NCBI RefSeq assembly: GCF_900113335.1
Contig: NZ_FOOX01000021.1
Coordinates: forward strand, 38,914 to 102,913
Reading direction: 5' to 3'
Source of the DNA: Desulfotruncus arcticus DSM 17038
Lineage (GTDB): Bacteria > Bacillota > Desulfotomaculia > Desulfotomaculales > Desulfallaceae
Length of the DNA: 64,000 nucleotides
Shown: piece by piece, positions 43,755 to 52,860 of the stretch
Layout of the letters: every line of letters starts with the position of its first letter
Numbering within the stretch: the stretch's first letter is position 1
Notes under the pieces: generated by a model
Told to the model about the DNA's origin: nothing
Seen by the model: the letters and a program-made list of their open reading frames with translations, nothing else
Database searches by the model: none
Made by a program: the position numbers and the translations under genes

Positions 43755-44015
43755 ACAACATGATGAACAGTATGTTAATAATGTTCATCAGCAGAATAAA
43801 GAAATTTATATATTTTTAAGATATACGATTAGCCTTAAATAAATCCCAGATAGTTACATAAATACCTGTTCGCCTTTATCACTTCTTATCAACATCGGGC
43901 GTATCCAAACAAAAACCTTTTGATCAGAGCTATGTGCTTCAGCTTATTAAGCAGATTTTAAAAATTCCTAAAAATTGGCTAAACAACACGTTATTTAGAA
44001 AAAGAGTCCCTTGGC

Positions 44016-44843
44016 TCAATCTTTCCATGGGACTCTTTTTTCAATAACATCGGAATAATTATTCTTTTCGTCTTTAATAAGTATTACATGTCTCTCACTA
44101 CGTTTTTCATTAAACATAGCTTGAATTGAAGCTTGATCAATATTTTTAATCAGCCTGTTGTCAATTACCAAGGAAGGTATATTGGCGCTGCCATATTCTT
44201 TTACCATGTGCTGTCGCACTGTCTTGTCACGGTCAATATTTACTTCCTGGTAAGCAGTTCCTAAACTGTCAAGTTGCTCTTTTAGCTTTTTACAAGCAGG
44301 GCAAGCTTTACCAGTATATAATATAACTCCTCGTTTTAATCTTTCGGCGTTTTCAGGTAACTTCCTGGCAAATCCCAATAACCGCTTGGCTTTAATAGTC
44401 TGAGTGGCCAGGAAACCCATGGGGCAAAAACCACACCAAGTACGCTGGCTGTACATATATCCTAGTACAATGGCTATGGCTGTGGTTAATGATACTAACC
44501 TAATAAAGACAAACCCAATCGCTGCCCAATTACCTCTGGCATAAATTATTCCAATGGTCAGGTTTGCTATTAAAAAAATTAAAAATCCTATTTTAAAGGC
44601 GTTTGATGTGAGAATTGCCGGTGCTTTACGGTTACGACTCAATTTCGCCAGTATAACGTCGCTAAAAATTCCCCGGGGGCAGAATAGCGCACACCATTTT
44701 CTTTTACCAGTGAACAGCGCAACCATTATTGGTGCCAGCATGCAAACCAGGGCAACAATCCCGATAACAGGAAAAATCCATCCGACAACCAGAAAAATTA
44801 TTAAAATAGACCAAGCGTATGAACGCTTTGAGCTTTGTGCCAT
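44016..44843 (-). CDS. membrane 4Fe-4S protein with C-terminal glutaredoxin domain
   Basis: About 275 residues: several membrane helices with NapH/CcoG-like cysteine motifs (KWCALFCPRGIFSD and TWCGFCPMGFLA), then a soluble glutaredoxin-like domain (GVILYTGKACPACKKLKEQL, cis-Pro NIPSLVID). A role in moving electrons or thiol reducing power across the membrane is inferred. ATG 44843 follows GAGG; longer in-frame starts exist upstream. Fusion of the two modules is unusual but no frameshift is seen. Confidence 0.75.
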   Translation of the reverse strand: MAQSSKRSYAWSILIIFLVVGWIFPVIGIVALVCMLAPIMVALFTGKRKWCALFCPRGIFSDVILAKLSRNRKAPAILTSNAFKIGFLIFLIANLTIGIIYARGNWAAIGFVFIRLVSLTTAIAIVLGYMYSQRTWCGFCPMGFLATQTIKAKRLLGFARKLPENAERLKRGVILYTGKACPACKKLKEQLDSLGTAYQEVNIDRDKTVRQHMVKEYGSANIPSLVIDNRLIKNIDQASIQAMFNEKRSERHVILIKDEKNNYSDVIEKRVPWKD

Positions 44844-45053
44844 AATATGGTTCCTCATTTTTGAAATTTGGATTATTATACCCAGCATAATAACCTTCAT
44901 TCCAAAGATTCAGGTCATGTTGTTTTTCAAAACTCATATAAAACGATTTAAATGTAATTGAAGGGCAGAAAAAGGGACTTCATAAATGTAACCAACGAAC
45001 TAAAGAACGGATGGTGCACCCAGTAAAAATCGGGTTTAAAATTAGGCTTTTCT

Positions 45054-45199
45054 CTCCGTAGATATACGGAGTTTTTTCTTTTAGGGAGGTGATGCCAATG
45101 GTACTGTAAGTTACATTCATATATTGCAATAAACTTTCTGCAAAGTGGCACGGCATTAGAAAAGCCCGCATTACCTTAGTAAATGGTAAGCGAGCTTTA
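45054..45199 (+). repeat. degenerate repeat, copy C
   Basis: Matches the second part of copy B over its whole length: CTCCGTA-GATA-TACGGAG with a T-run, GGGAGGTGATGCCAATGGTA, CATTCATATATTGCAATAA, GCATTAGAAAAGCCCGCATT and a closing hairpin ending GCTTT. The frame after ATGCCAATG ends after five codons. Confidence 0.65.
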
Positions 45200-45230
45200 C
45201 AGCCTGCGTGTGGCGTAGTAGCTAAATAAC

Positions 45231-46100
45231 GTGCAGAGTCTTCATCTAACGGATAGAAAAGTAAAACTCCCAAGATTATCACACATATATTCCGGCTACT
45301 ATATTGGCGTAGAACCTGGTGTAAATATTTATGTAGAAGATATTAACCCTGAGGGCAGGAAGACAATCTTTTTTATACACGGTTGGCCAGCAAACCATAA
45401 TCTATTTGAATACCAGTTTGATCAGCTTCCTAACATGGGATATCGATGCATTGGAATGGATATCAGAGGATTTGGTAAATCAGATAAGCCTTGGAGAGGC
45501 TACAACTACGATCGACTGGCAGATGATGTTCGAGGTGTGGTAGACTTCCTTCGGTTACAAAATTTTACACTCGGAGGTCATTCTGTGGGGGGAGCGATTG
45601 CCATTCGATACATGGCTCGCTACAACGGGTTTGGGGTATCAAATCTTGCACTTTTTGCAGCTGCAGCTCCCAGCTTTACTAAACGCCCTGATTTCCCTTA
45701 TGGTATGTCTAAAGTAGATGTAACTAAACTCATTGCGGAAACATATAATGACCGTCCTAAAATGTTGCAGGAATTTGGAGACATGTTTTTCTTCCAGTAT
45801 TTAACAGAACCTTTCTCAGATTGGTTCTTTCAATTAGGACTACTGGCGGCGGGTTGGTCTACTGCGGCAGTTGCGGCTTCGCTTAGAGACGAAAGCTTGT
45901 TTACTGATCTTGGAACAATACGTGTTCCCACTTTAATTCTTCATGGTATTCATGATAAAGTTTGTCCATTCCCATTGGCTGTAGCTCAAAATGAAGGAAT
46001 TAAGAAATCTAAGCTGGTGCCGTTTGAATATAGCGGTCATGGATTGTTCTATGACCAACGTGATGAATTTAATAAGGAACTGGCACAATTTATTGGATAA
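45231..46100 (+). CDS. alpha/beta hydrolase, haloperoxidase-like
   Basis: A 289-residue protein: FFIHGWPANHNLFEYQF (oxyanion loop), nucleophile elbow GGHSVGGAIA, Asp region LILHGIHDKVCPF and His in YSGHGLFYDQ, a complete catalytic triad. It resembles non-haem chloroperoxidase/esterase families. The start is uncertain: GTG 45231 lacks a clear ribosome binding site, and the 5' end lies just behind repeat copy C, so the original leader may have been replaced. No partner gene. Confidence 0.8.
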   Translation: MQSLHLTDRKVKLPRLSHIYSGYYIGVEPGVNIYVEDINPEGRKTIFFIHGWPANHNLFEYQFDQLPNMGYRCIGMDIRGFGKSDKPWRGYNYDRLADDVRGVVDFLRLQNFTLGGHSVGGAIAIRYMARYNGFGVSNLALFAAAAPSFTKRPDFPYGMSKVDVTKLIAETYNDRPKMLQEFGDMFFFQYLTEPFSDWFFQLGLLAAGWSTAAVAASLRDESLFTDLGTIRVPTLILHGIHDKVCPFPLAVAQNEGIKKSKLVPFEYSGHGLFYDQRDEFNKELAQFIG

Positions 46101-46327
46101 ACTATTATTTAATCTTAAGTTTCTTATTATAAGCAACGTTATGACAACAAGCATAAAATTATTGACGCTTTTCAATATGTAATGCTTTACATAAAGGTCT
46201 AGTTAATCAATTTATTAATAAGAAGTAATTTAATTTTATCTATATCCTAGCCATATACTTTTTGTGGAATATTTGATTAAAAAGATCTACGATAAGGAAA
46301 CTCATTATGATGTAGTTCACCTTATCA

Positions 46328-46831
46328 CTACTTTCTTATATTATTAAACCATTTAATTGTTGCATTTTTCATTTCCTTAGGAAGTATTTTATTATATACC
46401 TCATCATATAGCCATGCCAATGTTTTATTACTTAAATATTTTCTCATTTCATCTTCTGCTTCTAACATTACAACTTTTATTAAACAAGGACATTTGGTAT
46501 GTGTATCTGGCAAATTATCTTTGTCTAATAATATATTATTTTGTCTAATTTCTGCACATTGAAAGAATGGTTCACTTCCTTCTACTGCTTCAACAACATC
46601 CCAAAATGTTATTTCTTCTGCACTACGAGCTAGTGCATAACCACCTTTTACACCTGGTATAGATTTTATAATTCCTGACTTACTTAATTTTGCATATACT
46701 TTTGATAAATAAGTTTCCGAGATACCTTGAAATGTCGCTAAATCCCTTATTCCCACAGATTTACCTTCTTCTGAGTTTACCATGTATAATAAGCAATGTA
46801 TTGCATATTCTACTCCTACTGAAAATTTCAT
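46328..46831 (-). CDS. Rrf2-family transcriptional regulator
   Basis: A 167-residue protein starting MKFSVGVEYAIHCLLYM, with wing GVKGGYALARSAEEIT and three cysteines (FFQCAEI, TKCPCLIK) positioned like the FeS ligands of IscR/NsrR-type regulators. It probably senses iron-sulfur or nitrosative/redox status. It is divergent from the flavoprotein-ferredoxin pair, which it likely controls. The AT-rich base composition differs from the core genome. Confidence 0.87.
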   Translation of the reverse strand: MKFSVGVEYAIHCLLYMVNSEEGKSVGIRDLATFQGISETYLSKVYAKLSKSGIIKSIPGVKGGYALARSAEEITFWDVVEAVEGSEPFFQCAEIRQNNILLDKDNLPDTHTKCPCLIKVVMLEAEDEMRKYLSNKTLAWLYDEVYNKILPKEMKNATIKWFNNIRK

Positions 46832-46948
46832 TTTTTCGTACTCCTTTGATATATTATCGTTCTTTTATTAATAATAACCTATTAATTTATTCTCATTCAA
46901 GATAATCCATACATCATTAAATATATACTCTTTTATAAAATATTTCTA

Positions 46949-46977
46949 TTGACAGAAGGGGAAAAAAAATATATTCT
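46949..46977 (+). promoter_or_regulatory. sigma-A-type promoter
   Basis: TTGACA (46949-46954), a 17-base spacer, and TATTCT (46972-46977), 67 bases before the flavoprotein start. Confidence 0.7.
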
Positions 46978-46993
46978 TGATTAAAGACAGATT

Positions 46994-47006
46994 TTATCGA
47001 CGATAA
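46994..47006 (+). promoter_or_regulatory. candidate Rrf2 operator
   Basis: TTATCG-A-CGATAA is a perfect dyad just downstream of the promoter. A half-site TTATCG recurs near 46853 on the rrf2 side. Confidence 0.45.
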
Positions 47007-47043
47007 TTATTATCTATAATTCAAAAGAAAGAAGGAATGTAAA

Positions 47044-47415
47044 ATGTTTACAGAACAATTTTTTGAGGTACTAAATCATGAAGGAGTAGTTTCTATTGTA
47101 ACTTGTGCAAATAATGAAGCTCATGTCGTTAATACATGGAACAGTTATTTAATTGTTGTAGAAGAAAATAAGATCTTAATTCCTGCAGCTGCCATGATTA
47201 AAACAGAGGAAAATATTAATGCTAACCCTAAAGTTAAATTGACTCTTGGTAGTAAGGAAGTAATGGGCTACAAATATATGGGAACTGGATTTTTACTTGA
47301 AGGAACTGCCAAATTCCTAAAAGATGGAGATAACTTTAAGATGATGAAAGAAAAGTGTCCATTCCTTACAAGAACATTAGAAGTTACAGTTAGCTCATGC
47401 AAACAAACACTATAA
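47044..47415 (+). CDS. pyridoxamine 5'-phosphate oxidase-like flavin-binding protein
   Basis: A 123-residue split-barrel protein: GVVSIVTCANNEAHVVNTWNS, ILIPAAAMIKTEENI, GFLLEGTAKFLKDG. The short PNPOx-like family binds FMN or F420 and acts in electron transfer or detoxification. GAAAGAAGG precedes the ATG. It is followed 27 bases later by a small ferredoxin gene, a likely electron donor. AT-rich like its divergent Rrf2 regulator. Confidence 0.8.
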   Translation: MFTEQFFEVLNHEGVVSIVTCANNEAHVVNTWNSYLIVVEENKILIPAAAMIKTEENINANPKVKLTLGSKEVMGYKYMGTGFLLEGTAKFLKDGDNFKMMKEKCPFLTRTLEVTVSSCKQTL

Positions 47416-47442
47416 GGAATATTAAACTCAAGAGGAAAAACT

Positions 47443-47619
47443 ATGCCAAGAAAAATCAATAAATCAGATTGTATAGGTTGTGGAACCTGCCAAAGAGTAT
47501 GTATTATTGGGTGTATAACTCAAGAAGAAAATAGAAAAAGATTAATTAATGAATCTGGATGTGTTGACTGCGGTGCATGTCAACTTACTTGTCCTAAAAA
47601 ATGCATTTCAAGATATTAA
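47443..47619 (+). CDS. 2[4Fe-4S] ferredoxin-like protein
   Basis: A 58-residue protein with two cluster motifs: Cys10-x2-Cys13-x2-Cys16-x3-Cys20 (DCIGCGTCQRVC) and Cys40-x2-Cys43-x2-Cys46-x3-Cys50 (GCVDCGACQLTCPKKC). The first motif lacks the usual Pro after the last Cys, and Cys24 and Cys54 are extra. AGAGG precedes ATG 47443. It is co-transcribed with the flavoprotein and likely passes electrons to it. Confidence 0.85.
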   Translation: MPRKINKSDCIGCGTCQRVCIIGCITQEENRKRLINESGCVDCGACQLTCPKKCISRY

Positions 47620-48100
47620 CTAAAAAGATATGAATTTGAAGAGAGGTAGCTAAATTATATCTTCTTAATTAGTTTTTACAAGGTCTAGAATTAGTTCTAG
47701 ACCTTATCTATAATCCCTTTACGGAAAGGTATTATTCTCTTTGTCGGCAGTAAATGGTGGTTAACAGATTCTTGCATGGGCTTATGTCATGAACTTACAG
47801 TGTTACCTAAATGTATCTGTAGTGCAACGTTTTTAGTTGTATGATTGGCGAAAGGGTGGTGAAAGAAGAAGTGAATTTTGTTGCGTATCATAAGGATACT
47901 GTGCAGTAGACTTCTTCAGCTAACGGGGCTATAGTTGTATAGATGTTATTTAGTAGAAAGTTTATGATTAAACAGTAGGGGAAGTTGGAAAGAACTGAGC
48001 ATTCTAATGGACTAAGTTGTTACTGGTAAACATGGTCCGACCAGTGGGCTGGACCTCGAGATTTGTCCTCCGCGTACAATAAAAGAAATCTAGTTGTTTA

Positions 48101-48206
48101 AAACTTCGGGTATAACGCTCGAAGTTTTCTACTTTTTATGGGGGTGATTGCCAATGTGAGAGGGTAGTTAATGTGGCTCACATTCATATGTTGCAATAAG
48201 CAGGCT
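48101..48206 (+). repeat. degenerate repeat, copy D
   Basis: Hairpin AAACTTCG/CGAAGTTT with a T-rich tail, then ATGGGGGTGATTGCCAATG and CACATTCATATGTTGCAATAA, the same order as copies B and C with lower similarity. The stretch 47620-48100 before it has no gene I can support. Confidence 0.55.
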
Positions 48207-48224
48207 TTATAGTTTGATGAGTAA

Positions 48225-49148
48225 TATGTTTGTGTTAGATTAACTGTTAATAACGATCATCAGAGTTTTGATGTTTCTGATATATATTTAAAAAATTTGA
48301 CTGTGAGTGCAAAGGCATTTCTTGGTTATGGTGACGCTACATTGAACTCTGTAATAATTGATGTATTTACGATAGATAGTGTAAGTGTGAGTAATACCGA
48401 AGATGGTTATATAAAAATTACCGTAACCCAGAGTAGCCCTAATTCCCGTTTGAGTTATAAAGTAATAAATAATAACGATGGCAGGGTAATTGCTACAAAA
48501 TCAGGAATAACTACTTCTTCTTTTTCTGTAAATGATATGGCACCAGTGAGAGGTACAGTTAATTGATATAGGGTAGAATATGGGTTTTCTTATGGAACAC
48601 CTAAAGTTTCGTCGAGCAGTGTTTATATGCCTATAGATACAAAAATCTATGATGCAGTACGAGATAAAGATGGAACGGTATTACAAACAGCAAGGGATAT
48701 AAAAACTACGGTTAACAACGGATATAACAACAACGGCAAATCCCTTTCTGCAACCTATGACAAGGCAAACGCTGCTGCTGATGCAACCTATATACGTAAT
48801 CAGCAATTACCTGACCTATCTAACAAAATAGCCAACCTTGAAGCCAACATAACAAATATAAATAACACTATTGCTTCTGATACAACGCCTCCAGCCGTTG
48901 ATTGGGCTACTGTTTCTGGGGCCACTGCAACCGGCGGCTCAAGCATAAGTATTGTCATAACTGCTACGGATAATGTTAGTTCAAGCCTTCAATACAGTAT
49001 TAACGGCAGCACATATGCGGCGCTACCCGCAAAGGGTAAAGTATCAGCTCCGGTAACAAGTTCTGGGCCTAACGCTATCACGGTTAGCGTAAAAGATGAG
49101 GCCGGCAACGTCGGCTCGAAGACAAAAACTGTCTGGAAACTCAATTAA
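48225..49148 (+). pseudogene. 3' fragment of a secreted surface protein, with an in-frame stop
   Basis: One frame runs from 48225 (after a stop at 48222) to 49148, broken by a single TGA at 48564-48566. It encodes beta-rich repeats (FDVSDIYLKNLTVSAKAFLG, TPPAVDWATVSGATATGGSS, VSVKDEAGNVGSKTKTV) and a coiled-coil-like middle (LPDLSNKIANLEANITNINN). There is no start or signal peptide; the 5' part is missing and repeat copy D lies just upstream. Probably the C-terminal tail of an adhesin or S-layer-like protein. Confidence 0.65.
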
Positions 49149-49153
49149 CATCT

Positions 49154-49185
49154 TGTCCCGGGAAAAACACTTCCCGGGGTTTTCT
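49154..49185 (+). terminator. terminator
   Basis: CCCGGGAA-AAACAC-TTCCCGGG stem followed by GTTTTCTTTTTT. Confidence 0.85.
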
Positions 49186-49203
49186 TTTTTAGAGGTGATT
49201 TAC

Positions 49204-49338
49204 TTGAAAAAACTACTCGTTACTGTTGTTCTAATTATTTTTATGAACGGTTGCGCAAGCAGCAAAGACCCGCCTGAAGTAAATATTAATCCTGAAATAA
49301 CGGCTACGGTCAGCCGGTTTTTAAACTACAGCTCATAA
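49204..49338 (+). CDS. very small lipoprotein, possibly truncated
   Basis: 44 codons: MKKLLVTVVLIIFMNGCASS, a lipoprotein signal peptide with lipobox MNGC, followed by only about 28 residues. AGAGGTG precedes TTG 49204. No family is recognised. It may be the 5' remnant of a longer lipoprotein gene; downstream sequence to 49800 appears decayed. Confidence 0.5.
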   Translation: MKKLLVTVVLIIFMNGCASSKDPPEVNINPEITATVSRFLNYSS

Positions 49339-49500
49339 AAAAACGGTCCGGCTTTTGATAACCATTAATGAATACCAAAAAAGTATCCCGTTACAGCGGA
49401 AAACGGATATCCTGGTATCCGAATAAAAATCAGTGTTTTCAAGGCTTGGGGCACAACCTGGTGGTTGCCGCATGAACCGACCTGGTCGATGAGCTTTCAG

Positions 49501-49545
49501 AAGTGTTTGGGGGCAAAAGAGGTTACCTTTTGCCCCTAAACACTT
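49501..49545. repeat. 19-bp hairpin in decayed region
   Basis: AAGTGTTTGGGGGCAAAAG and CTTTTGCCCCTAAACACTT pair with one mismatch around a seven-base loop. The surrounding 49339-49826 stretch contains no gene I can support. Confidence 0.5.
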
Positions 49546-49826
49546 CGCCCCCCTCTTATTTCACGGACGCCTTTTAAGTCACCCGGCCAGTTCCAAAGAG
49601 GCCCGCATGAAAAGACCGGCTGCCTATAAGAAATGGTAAAAACCTCTCCAGAGAATTCGCGTGGGATGCTTCCATGGGCTCAAAAGCATTAACCTATGTG
49701 TAGAACTGAACGACGCACCGTCTGAGAGGGTATCCATTGTGGTAGAAGGTAAATACTTGAATAACGTATAATTCTGCCAAAGGCTGGTATATTCTTAGGA
49801 ATCGAAACTATAGGAGGGATGATTTG

Positions 49827-50393
49827 ATGATTGTTAATGATGCTTTAAAAATCATTAAACAGCGTAGGAGTATCAGAAGTTATAAAGATGAACAGATCAA
49901 GGAGGAAGAATTACGGGCGATACTGGAAGCGGGGTTATATGCTCCCAACGCCGGGGGCCAGGCGTGGCATTTTACAGTAATACAAAACAAGGAACTGCTG
50001 GACAGACTAAACCTTGCAGCTAAAGAAGCCGCGAAACATATGGATATGGAACATTTAAGGGAACTGGGGAATAATGAGAAGTTTAATTGTTTGTATGGTG
50101 CACCGGTACTAATTATAGTCTCTGGCAATGTTCAGGTCCCAGTACCTCTCGAAGCGGATTGCGCAGCGGCTACACAAAATTTACTGCTCGCTGCTGAGTC
50201 ACTCGGGCTGGGGTCATGCTGGATATTCTTTGTCATGTTAGCGTTTAATTCGCCACAGGGTTCAGAATTGCGAAAGGAACTGAAAATACCTGAGGGCTAT
50301 AAGCCTTACTACTCTGCTGTGTTTGGGTATAAGAAAGATGCCGTTGTTAATGTACCGGACAGGAAGCCTAACCTCATTACATATATCAAATAG
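49827..50393 (+). CDS. nitroreductase family protein
   Basis: A 188-residue FMN-dependent nitroreductase: IIKQRRSIRSYKDEQI, YAPNAGGQAWHFTVIQN, ADCAAATQNLLLAAESLGLGSCWI and a C-terminal FGYKKD. It reduces nitro or quinone-like compounds with NAD(P)H. GGAGGGATGATTTG precedes ATG 49827. A single-gene unit with a terminator, and apparently intact despite decayed DNA upstream. Confidence 0.88.
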   Translation: MIVNDALKIIKQRRSIRSYKDEQIKEEELRAILEAGLYAPNAGGQAWHFTVIQNKELLDRLNLAAKEAAKHMDMEHLRELGNNEKFNCLYGAPVLIIVSGNVQVPVPLEADCAAATQNLLLAAESLGLGSCWIFFVMLAFNSPQGSELRKELKIPEGYKPYYSAVFGYKKDAVVNVPDRKPNLITYIK

Positions 50394-50405
50394 TTTTAAC
50401 TAATA

Positions 50406-50452
50406 AGAACAGCTCTCATTGCTCTTGAACGCATAGAGAGCTGTTCTATAGT
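50406..50452 (+). terminator. terminator after nitroreductase gene
   Basis: AGAACAGCTCTC paired with GAGAGCTGTTCT, then ATAGTTTTT. Confidence 0.85.
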
Positions 50453-50623
50453 TTTTGTCAAAGATGGTAGCGTAAATGAGTCTGCTATTGTCATTTTCTG
50501 TTCCCTTAATATCAACCGGCTTCTTTCCGAACCATAAAGGCTGAAAGGTAAAAACATAGCCATTATATATAACTTCTTTTAATACATAAATATTTCTTGA
50601 ATATTAAGAGAGGAGTGAGTACA

Positions 50624-51040
50624 TTGCTGAAAGACATAACAGAACCGGAATCCGCCCTCGAACTGCGATCCAGTGGAAACTCGGTCGTCGAGCTTCGCAC
50701 CACCGTGGTCGAGGAGCGGGTCAGGCGGTTCAGGCTCGGCAAAAGGGAGCAGCGAATTCTCGGAGAGATACACTACGGTCACACGGTTCCCGTTCACGTC
50801 ATCAAAAAACTGTATTTCCCCGGGCACACCAGCTACAGGATAAAGCGTATGGGCCTTGTCCGCCGCCGGGACCTTGTGGATATCGAAACATACGCCGTAA
50901 GGGAGCGAGGCAGAAAAAATCCCCGCATAATCGGTAAGCTGTACCGGCTGACTGAATTCGGCATACAGGTTTATGAAAAATTACTGGGTAAAGAGCCCAG
51001 GCAGTCCCGTGTACGCATAAGCCAAGCCCGGCCGGGATGA
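50624..51040 (+). CDS. winged-helix, replication-relaxation-like protein of a mobile element
   Basis: About 138 residues, basic, with a predicted winged helix (REQRILGEIHYGHTVPVHVI, HTSYRIKRMGLVRRRDLV). This resembles the N-terminal part of replication-relaxation proteins from plasmids and integrative elements. TTG 50624 follows AGAGGAG. The next frame begins two bases after the stop and may hold the rest of the same protein. The base composition is more GC-rich than the DNA upstream. Confidence 0.5.
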   Translation: MLKDITEPESALELRSSGNSVVELRTTVVEERVRRFRLGKREQRILGEIHYGHTVPVHVIKKLYFPGHTSYRIKRMGLVRRRDLVDIETYAVRERGRKNPRIIGKLYRLTEFGIQVYEKLLGKEPRQSRVRISQARPG

Positions 51041-51041
51041 G

Positions 51042-51790
51042 GTGCTGAATAGCTGGCGGCTTGGCGAGCTGCGCCTTATGGCACATGAAAACAACGTCCC
51101 GTGGCTTTACGGCAGGGAACTACGGGAACAGCGGCGGCTGCCGCACAATACCAAGGTGGACGCCAGGGCTGGCGGCGTGTGTATATGCCAGCTTGACCCG
51201 CGCCCCGGAAAGTACGAGGTGAACTACCTGCGCTCCAGTATGAGTAACATGGTGGCCAGGGGTCTTAATGACTTTCTTGTTTTATGCCATACGGACAATG
51301 ATCGCCGCCCCGTGGTTGAACATCTTGTCGGAAGCATGGACGACCTGCCTGAAAACGTTTATGTTTTAACAAACAATGACGGCAGGAATTACCTCTCGCG
51401 CCGCTTCAACGGTCATAAACCTTACGCCTGGTTGACCGAGGCGCTTACCTCAACCTATAACGACACCGCGTCGGGCAGGCGGCGCACCCCAACCCGGTAA
51501 CCCCGCTGGTTGCGGCTGCCGGGGAGCATTCGTATTACCTGGCGGACTGCAGTGACGGCAATGTGTCCGAGCTGCTGCGGGTGTACCGTTACGGCAGCTG
51601 CCTGGGGTCGAGATACGGCAAGCCGGGGGAGACCCTGATGCAGGTCAGGGATAAGGCCCGGCTTGATGAGATAGCGGAAACACTGGACCGGAAATTCAGG
51701 CATAAAAGCAAAATAACCTATATCCTGATGCAGCCACACGAGGGCTGCAATGTTTTTGTAATCGAAGATGGAATTCCGGTGCCGAGGTGA
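51042..51790 (+). pseudogene. element protein, probably frameshifted
   Basis: The first frame (51042-51500) reads WRLGELRLMAHENNVPWLYG and GLNDFLVLCHTDNDRRPVVE. A second frame continues from about 51480 to 51790 through EHSYYLADCSDG, ELLRVYRYGSCLG and HKSKITYILMQPHEG without its own good ribosome binding site. One single-base shift near 51480 joins them. It may be the C-terminal part of the replication-relaxation protein. Function unknown. Confidence 0.45.
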
Positions 51791-51945
51791 TAGTCCGCAG
51801 GTAGGGGTTGTACGAGCAGTGTGCCGGTATGACAAGTTAGCATTGGCCAGGAGAGAAGGCGCAAGCCGCGTAACCGGCTTTTACCGGAAAGCGCCGTTAA
51901 GCCCCTGGCTAAAGCCATGGGGAAGAATTAAAACTAAAAGCATCA

Positions 51946-52314
51946 TTATTTTTCATAAAGAAGAATGTTCTTTTCATAGATTTTAATTTTTTCATCCAAA
52001 TGTTTAATATTCTTTTCAAGCTTTTTTTTCTCTTCAAGCATGAACAAACGGTGGGATTGAAGCATTCTTAATCGTTCTTTTAAAGTGGAATTTCCCTCAT
52101 ACCTTAACTTGGCATATTTTTTAATTTCCCTAATTGGCATAGCTGTCTCTTTAAGCTTTAAAATAAAGGCGACCCAGGCTCTATCCTTTTCTGTATACTG
52201 ACGTTTATTTTTTTTATCTCTCACAGGATAAATTAACTTTTCTTTTTCGTAATAGCGAAGCGTATGGATACTCAGTCCGGTTACTTTGGAAAACTCTCCG
52301 ATAGAATAAAACAT
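51946..52314 (-). CDS. MerR-family transcriptional regulator
   Basis: A 122-residue protein: MFYSIGEFSKVTGLSIHTLR (helix-turn-helix), YYEKEKLIYPVRDKKNKRQY and a long C-terminal coiled coil. There is no cysteine-rich metal site, so an organic or redox signal is likely. It is divergent from a CMD-family gene whose promoter has the 19-base MerR spacing. It appears intact although neighbouring element genes are broken. Confidence 0.88.
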   Translation of the reverse strand: MFYSIGEFSKVTGLSIHTLRYYEKEKLIYPVRDKKNKRQYTEKDRAWVAFILKLKETAMPIREIKKYAKLRYEGNSTLKERLRMLQSHRLFMLEEKKKLEKNIKHLDEKIKIYEKNILLYEK

Positions 52315-52336
52315 AAAAACAACTCCTGTTACCTGT

Positions 52337-52367
52337 TTGACATAGAGTATACTCTAGCATTTACACT
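52337..52367 (+). promoter_or_regulatory. MerR-type promoter with 19-bp spacer and dyad
   Basis: TTGACA (52337-52342) and TACACT (52362-52367) are 19 bases apart, with the perfect palindrome TAGAGTATACTCTA (52343-52356) inside the spacer. This is the diagnostic layout of MerR-activated promoters. Confidence 0.85.
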
Positions 52368-52398
52368 TTGATTATATCAAAAAAAGGGGATGAAAGAT

Positions 52399-52779
52399 TT
52401 GGGGAAAAGCCGTTACGAATCAGGTTTTGAAAAACTGTCCGAAGTAGACGGTGAGCAAGGAGATAAGGTCATTAAATCATTAAACGACATAGCGCCTGAC
52501 CTGGGAAAATTTATTATCGAATTTGCCTTCGGGGATATTTATACCCGGCCTGTTTTAGATCTGAAACAACGAGAACTTATTACTATTAGCAGTCTTGCTT
52601 CATTAGGCGGAACAGAAAATCAACTGCGCGTGCATATTAATGGCGCGTTAAATGTAGGTGTAACTCCTGATGAAATTGTTGAGGTATTTATACAATGTAT
52701 TCCTTATGTAGGATTTCCAAGAGTATTAAATGCGGTAGCCGTTGCGAAGGAAGTTTTTAAAAACAGAGAAATCATTTAA
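52399..52779 (+). CDS. carboxymuconolactone decarboxylase family protein
   Basis: About 126 residues: TRPVLDLKQRELITISSLASLGG, LRVHINGALNVGVTPDEIVE and CIPYVGFPRVLNAV, the typical CMD layout of gamma-carboxymuconolactone decarboxylase-like proteins. The TTG 52399 start gives better spacing from AAAAGGGG than ATG 52390. Controlled by the divergent MerR regulator through its promoter. The substrate is unknown. A terminator follows. Confidence 0.85.
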   Translation: MGKSRYESGFEKLSEVDGEQGDKVIKSLNDIAPDLGKFIIEFAFGDIYTRPVLDLKQRELITISSLASLGGTENQLRVHINGALNVGVTPDEIVEVFIQCIPYVGFPRVLNAVAVAKEVFKNREII

Positions 52780-52816
52780 GAAGATTATATTTATATGTTT
52801 TTCAAATGAAGTTATG

Positions 52817-52860
52817 AAAAGCAACTCACTTGTCACATGCCAGAGTGAATTGCTTTTTTT
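52817..52860 (+). terminator. terminator after CMD gene
   Basis: AAAAGCAACTCACT paired with AGTGAATTGCTTTT (one mismatch), ending in TTTTTTT. Confidence 0.8.

Noticed and set aside
43108..45199. Integron with attC sites beside the tyrosine recombinase
   Set aside because: The recombinase lacks the integron-specific additional domain, and the repeats do not show consistent GTTRRRY/RYYYAAC ends in the right arrangement.
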